Positions 56,709 to 64,000 of a stretch of DNA of 64,000 bases are shown one piece after another. The DNA comes from Bradyrhizobium guangdongense (GTDB lineage: Bacteria; Pseudomonadota; Alphaproteobacteria; Rhizobiales; Xanthobacteraceae). Every line of letters starts with the position of its first letter. Position 1 is the stretch's first letter. The notes below the pieces were generated by a model. That model was not told the DNA's origin and made no database searches. It saw only the letters and a program-made list of their open reading frames with translations. The stretch is taken from the NCBI RefSeq assembly GCF_004114975.1, contig NZ_CP030051.1, forward strand, positions 1-64,000. Reading direction: 5' to 3'. The position numbers and the translations under genes were made by a program.

Positions 56709-56754
56709 AGCATGATCTTTCGGAAAACCGCTTCGCACTTTTCCGGATCATGCT
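56709..56754. repeat. Dispersed palindromic repeat (AGCATGATC type)
   Basis: AGCATGATC at 56709 and GATCATGCT ending at 56754 form a perfect 9-bp outer palindrome, with further complementarity inside (CGGAAAA and TTTTCCG). The sequence type is widespread in Rhizobiales genomes. It can fold as a hairpin of about 18 bp with a short loop. Confidence 0.85.
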
Positions 56755-56926
56755 TAAGCGACGCTTCGCATCCGGGGCATGATCAGCGAAGACCAAAGGT
56801 TCGGTGTTCGCGTTCGTGCCGACTGACCAGTCCAGCAGCAATCCGGCGGCTGGGCGCAACGGGCAAGGTGCCCGTATGACCCGAAAGGATGGACGCCATC
56901 CGACATCCAAGAACCATGGCAGGATC

Positions 56927-56963
56927 GCAGGATGCTGATCGCCCGCTCCGATCAGCATCCTGC
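56927..56963 (+). promoter_or_regulatory. Perfect 14-bp hairpin in the pnp leader
   Basis: GCAGGATGCTGATC (56927-56940) pairs perfectly with 56950-56963 around loop GCCCGCTCC. It lies 66 bases before the pnp start and lacks an immediate U-tract; TTTTT occurs 15 bases later. In E. coli a pnp leader stem is cut by RNase III for PNPase autoregulation, so an analogous role is plausible here by inference. It could also be a terminator of an upstream transcript. Confidence 0.65.
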
Positions 56964-57029
56964 AATCTTGACATGGTTTTTGTTTTTCGAGCCGTCCCTT
57001 CTTTCGAGAACCCATGAAAGAAGACCTCT

Positions 57030-59192
<2,163 letters not shown>

Positions 59193-59215
59193 TCGCTAAC
59201 CCAGACCCAAAACAC

Positions 59216-59242
59216 GAAGGGCGGCCGAAAGGCCGCCCTTTT
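59216..59242. terminator. Intrinsic terminator after pnp
   Basis: A perfect 10-bp stem (59216-59225 with 59230-59239), GAAA tetraloop, then TTTTTG counting the last two stem bases. It starts 24 bases after the pnp stop. AA before the stem means it could also work from the katG side, though katG ends about 155 bases away. Confidence 0.88.
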
Positions 59243-59257
59243 TGTTTGTCGCTCCAG

Positions 59258-59395
59258 GTGAGCTGCGCCCCCTCTCCCGCTTGCGGGAGAGGGTCGGGGA
59301 GAGGGGTCTCTCCTCAATGGGAAAATCCCCTAGAGGAGAAAGCCCTCACCCGCACCTTCGGCGCAACCTCTCCCGCAAGCGGGAGAGGTTGGAAG
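59258..59395. repeat. Paired hairpin repeat (CTCTCCCGC type)
   Basis: Two hairpins, CCCTCTCCCGC-TTG-CGGGAGAGGG-like at 59269-59293 and AACCTCTCCCGC/GGGAGAGGTT at 59365-59390, are reverse complements of each other's core (CTCTCCCGCTTGCGGGAGAG and CTCTCCCGCAAGCGGGAGAG). They bracket about 70 bases with further inverted segments (GGGGTCTCTCC, GGAGAAAGCCCTC). This type is common in Rhizobiales. It ends three bases before the katG stop. Confidence 0.75.
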
Positions 59396-59397
59396 CC

Positions 59398-61676
<2,279 letters not shown>

Positions 61677-62603
61677 ATGATCAATCTGACGCTGCGCCAG
61701 CTGCGGTATTTTGACGCGCTGGCGCGTCATGGTCATTTCGGCCGCGCCGCGGAGGCCTGTTCCATCTCGCAACCGGCGCTGTCGATGCAGATCAAGGAAC
61801 TGGAGGAGGCGCTCGGCGGGCTGTTGCTGGAGCGCAGCGCACGCCAAGTCGCGCTAACCCGGTTCGGCGAGGAGCTCGCGCAGCGCGTCCGCGACATCCT
61901 GCGCTCGGTCGACGAGCTCGGCGATTTCGCCCGCGCCTCGCGGGACCGTTTCTCCGGCCGCTTGCGCATCGGCATGATCCCGACGATCGCGCCTTATCTC
62001 CTGCCCAAGATCACCAAGAACCTCACGCGGATGCATCCGGAGCTCGACATCCGCGTGCGCGAGACGATGACGCCGCGCCTGATCCAGGAGCTCGTCGAGG
62101 GCCGGCTCGACACCGCCATCGTCGCGCTGCCGGTCTCCGAACCCTCGCTCACCGAGGTCGCGCTGTTCGAGGAGAAATTCCTGCTGGTACGGCCGGGCAC
62201 GGATGCGGGCACGCCCGTGCCGTCGCGCGAGATGATGCGCGAGATGCGGCTGCTGCTGCTCGAGGAAGGCCATTGTTTCCGCGACCAGGCGCTGTCGTTC
62301 TGCAACATGCAATCGGCGCCCCCGCGCGAGATGCTGGATGCGAACTCGCTGTCGACGCTGGTGCAGATGGTGAGCGCCGGTATCGGCGTCACGCTGATTC
62401 CGGAGATGGCGGTGTCGGTAGAGACGCGATCGGCCTCGGTCTCGCTGTCGCGCTTCCGCGATCCCGAGCCGTCACGCACCATCGGCATGGTCTGGCGCAA
62501 GACCAGCCCGCTGGCGCGGCAACTGCTCCAGATCTCGGAGGTGGTGTGTCTGTCGGCCGGCAAGGTGCGCGCGCGGCAGTCCCTGCGCAGCCAGCGGGCG
62601 TAG
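61677..62603 (+). CDS. oxyR: Hydrogen-peroxide regulator OxyR
   Basis: The 308-residue LysR-type protein has the N-terminal HTH (HGHFGRAAEACSISQPALSM) and an effector domain with the peroxide-sensing Cys200 and Cys209 in EEGHCFRDQALSFCNMQ, matching E. coli Cys199 and Cys208. GHCxRDQA is an OxyR signature, so this is a true OxyR rather than another LysR protein. It is divergent from katG. The GNAT gene follows six bases after its stop and may be cotranscribed. Confidence 0.95.
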   Translation: MINLTLRQLRYFDALARHGHFGRAAEACSISQPALSMQIKELEEALGGLLLERSARQVALTRFGEELAQRVRDILRSVDELGDFARASRDRFSGRLRIGMIPTIAPYLLPKITKNLTRMHPELDIRVRETMTPRLIQELVEGRLDTAIVALPVSEPSLTEVALFEEKFLLVRPGTDAGTPVPSREMMREMRLLLLEEGHCFRDQALSFCNMQSAPPREMLDANSLSTLVQMVSAGIGVTLIPEMAVSVETRSASVSLSRFRDPEPSRTIGMVWRKTSPLARQLLQISEVVCLSAGKVRARQSLRSQRA

Positions 62604-62609
62604 CGCTTG

Positions 62610-63074
62610 ATGTCGGATCCGGTCATCCGCCCCGCCCGCACCAACGAATATGATGAGATCGCCCGCGTCTGGATGGAGAGCTGGGTTTCGACCGGGCTCG
62701 CCGAAGCGAGCAACTTCCTGCTGGCGAATCTGCGCGCGCGCCTCAGGCGCGAGATCGAGGACGGCTGGACCCTGTTCGTCGCCGACGACAACAGTACGAT
62801 CGCCGCGATGCTGGCGCTGCACCTGCCCAAGCTCTATCTCGACCAGCTGTTCGTCGCGCCCGCCTATCAGGGCCAATCGCTGGGACGGAAGCTGCTTGCC
62901 TTCACGCGCACGAAAATGCCCGACGAGATGTACCTGCGCTGCGTCCGCGAGAACGAAAAGGCCTGGCGCTGGTACGAGCGCGAGGGTTTTGTGTTCGAGA
63001 AGCAAGAGATCGAGCCGTCGAACGGCTTCATGATGAAGTACTATCGGTGGAAGAATAACGGAGATCCACGATGA
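62610..63074 (+). CDS. GNAT-family N-acetyltransferase
   Basis: The 154-residue GNAT protein has LYLDQLFVAPAYQGQSLGRKLLAF, the acetyl-CoA motif A (Q-x-x-G-x-x-K pattern), and the closing strand YLRCVRENEKAWRWYEREGFVF. The substrate is unknown. ATG at 62610 is preferred over TTG at 62607. It follows oxyR by six bases and overlaps the GST gene by four (ATGA at 63071), suggesting an oxyR-GNAT-GST transcript. Confidence 0.9.
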   Translation: MSDPVIRPARTNEYDEIARVWMESWVSTGLAEASNFLLANLRARLRREIEDGWTLFVADDNSTIAAMLALHLPKLYLDQLFVAPAYQGQSLGRKLLAFTRTKMPDEMYLRCVRENEKAWRWYEREGFVFEKQEIEPSNGFMMKYYRWKNNGDPR

Positions 63075-63667
63075 TCAAGCTCTATTGGTCGCCGCGCTCG
63101 CGATCATTTTCGACGCTCTGGCTGATGGAAGAGAGCGGCCTGCCTTATGAGCGCGTGCTGACCGACATTTCGACGGGTGCGCAGAAGGCACCGGCCTATC
63201 TGGCAATCAACCCGATGGGCAAGGTACCGGCGCTCAGCGATGGCGATGCCGCGCTCGGCGAGGCCGCTGCGATCTGCGCTTATATCGCCGACCGCTTTCC
63301 GGAGACCAGGCTCGCGCCCGCAATCACCGATCCGCGCCGCGCACGCTATCTGCAATGGCTGTTCTTTTCGCCAAGCTGCATTGAGCCCGCGATCATCCAG
63401 ATCTTCACCAAGATCGAGGTGCCGACCTCGACGGCGGCCTGGGGCAGCGCGACGCAGGTGTTCGACGTGCTGGAAGCAGCACTCGCCAAGGGACCGTGGA
63501 TTCTCGGCGAGGAGTTTTCCGCCGCCGACATCACCATCGGCTCGGGCCTGAATTTCGCGGTGCGCCTGTTCAAGATGGTGCCGTCGCGCCCGGCCTTCGA
63601 GGCCTATCTCGCCCGCTGCATGGCGCGGCCAGCGTTCCAGCGCGCGGAGAAGATTGCGGCAGGTTGA
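63071..63667 (+). CDS. Glutathione S-transferase family protein
   Basis: The 198-residue protein has the N-terminal thioredoxin-like domain (IKLYWSPRSRSFSTLWLMEE, NPMGKVPALSDGDAALGEAAAIC) with the cis-Pro in KVPAL and Glu-Ala of the glutathione site, and a helical C-terminal domain (WILGEEFSAADITIGSG). It resembles bacterial beta- or theta-like GSTs with Ser near the start rather than Cys. It is coupled to the upstream acetyltransferase by overlap. Confidence 0.92.
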   Translation: MIKLYWSPRSRSFSTLWLMEESGLPYERVLTDISTGAQKAPAYLAINPMGKVPALSDGDAALGEAAAICAYIADRFPETRLAPAITDPRRARYLQWLFFSPSCIEPAIIQIFTKIEVPTSTAAWGSATQVFDVLEAALAKGPWILGEEFSAADITIGSGLNFAVRLFKMVPSRPAFEAYLARCMARPAFQRAEKIAAG

Positions 63668-63677
63668 GACAGGCCGG

Positions 63678-64000
63678 CTACAGCTTGATCCTGAGGACGG
63701 CGAGCCCGGACTGCTGCAGCAGTCCGGAGGATGTCGCCGCAAGGCCGTAACGGATTCCGAGATCGAAGGTCTTGCCGTCGGCGGCGACGAGACTCATCGC
63801 TGTCGAGTAGATCCACGGCGACAAAGCAAGGCCGTTGGTCACGAAGGTGTCGCCGCCTCCGGCAAATGCCGATTTGACCTGAAGTGCCTGGTTCAGCGTG
63901 TTGTAGCCGATGCCGGCCTCACCGGTGAGGTAGACCTGCTTTGCGATCTGGTAAGCGCCCTTCACTCCCGCCGTCAGCGTGAGCTCACGATAGGTTTGCG
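63678..64000 (-). CDS. Outer-membrane beta-barrel / autotransporter domain protein (3' end, truncated by window)
   Basis: The frame is open from the window edge to a TAG stop at 63678-63680, giving the last 107 or so residues. The sequence YRELTLTAGVKGAY, VYLTGEAGIGYNTLNQALQ, and a terminal GLAVLRIKL shows alternating polar and hydrophobic strands of a beta-barrel; the C-terminus ends in Leu rather than the usual aromatic. The GTG near 63966 is internal, not a start. Passenger, length and partners are outside the window, so family (autotransporter or other barrel) is only likely. Confidence 0.75.
   Translation of the reverse strand, partial: QTYRELTLTAGVKGAYQIAKQVYLTGEAGIGYNTLNQALQVKSAFAGGGDTFVTNGLALSPWIYSTAMSLVAADGKTFDLGIRYGLAATSSGLLQQSGLAVLRIKL

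Larger units (their letters stand above)
56598..57029. other. rpsO-pnp intergenic region
   Basis: Apart from the preceding terminator, this stretch holds a dispersed palindrome (56709-56754) and a long hairpin in the pnp leader (56927-56963). The short open frames here are repeat-derived and not credible genes. The pnp promoter is not clear; TTGACA at 56969 lies only about 60 bases before the start and has no evident -10. Confidence 0.5.

Noticed and set aside
56694..56879. 61-codon frame in the rpsO-pnp gap
   Set aside because: It begins in the dispersed palindrome and carries no recognisable protein feature.
59216..59395. CRISPR-like array from the repeated CTCTCCCGC units
   Set aside because: There are only two units, in inverted orientation and palindromic, with no regular spacers and no cas genes nearby.

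Overview
The window reads as an ordinary chromosomal stretch of a high-GC alphaproteobacterium, most probably Bradyrhizobium or a very close relative. This rests on three things: the dnaA-dnaN-recF-gyrB core, the miaB-phoH-ybeY-corC-lnt-(PraR-like) and rimP-nusA-ylxR-infB-rbfA-truB-rpsO-pnp strings typical of Rhizobiales, and several dispersed palindromic repeats of the kind common in Bradyrhizobium genomes. Base 1 is the first base of dnaA, so the assembly was probably rotated to dnaA. Names come from reading protein motifs, not from database searches.

Layout. 1-10.6 kb: replication genes dnaA, dnaN, recF and gyrB, with a tandem pair of related lipoproteins between recF and gyrB, then a small membrane protein and a MurA-type enzyme whose catalytic Cys is replaced by Asp. 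10.6-31.3 kb: a mixed accessory and metabolic region with a MATE exporter operon, VOC and FUSC proteins, MmgE/PrpD, two class-C-beta-lactamase-fold hydrolases (one beside a membrane-bound AraC regulator), pirin, purC, a SulP-STAS-cyclic-nucleotide-domain transporter, an SbmA/YddA-like permease without its ATPase, an aldehyde dehydrogenase, an acyl-CoA synthetase and a PfkB kinase. 31.4-38.8 kb: murJ-trpS, an Nfu-type Fe-S protein, an IS110-family insertion, then tsaB-rimI-fur-HAD phosphatase. 38.9-47.3 kb: miaB-phoH-ybeY-corC-lnt, a PraR-like regulator, an M20 peptidase and trmB. 47.3-59.2 kb: a DUF2336 protein, then the translation/transcription operon rimP to rpsO, and pnp. 59.4-64 kb: katG divergent from oxyR, a GNAT/GST pair and the 3' part of an outer-membrane beta-barrel gene cut by the window edge.

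Most of the content is conserved housekeeping. No phage, CRISPR array, tRNA, rRNA, secretion or symbiosis cluster is visible. The signals that deserve a second look are mostly regulatory or variant-enzyme observations: a promoter, antiterminator and terminator arrangement ahead of rimP-nusA; the Cys-to-Asp MurA; the tandem lipoproteins; the ATPase-less permease with an upstream FixK/FNR-type box; a strong hairpin in the pnp leader; a nested 30-bp palindrome in a divergent promoter; and the IS110 element, whose non-coding flank may encode a bridge RNA. I did not find a clear multi-gene system that I would call undescribed.
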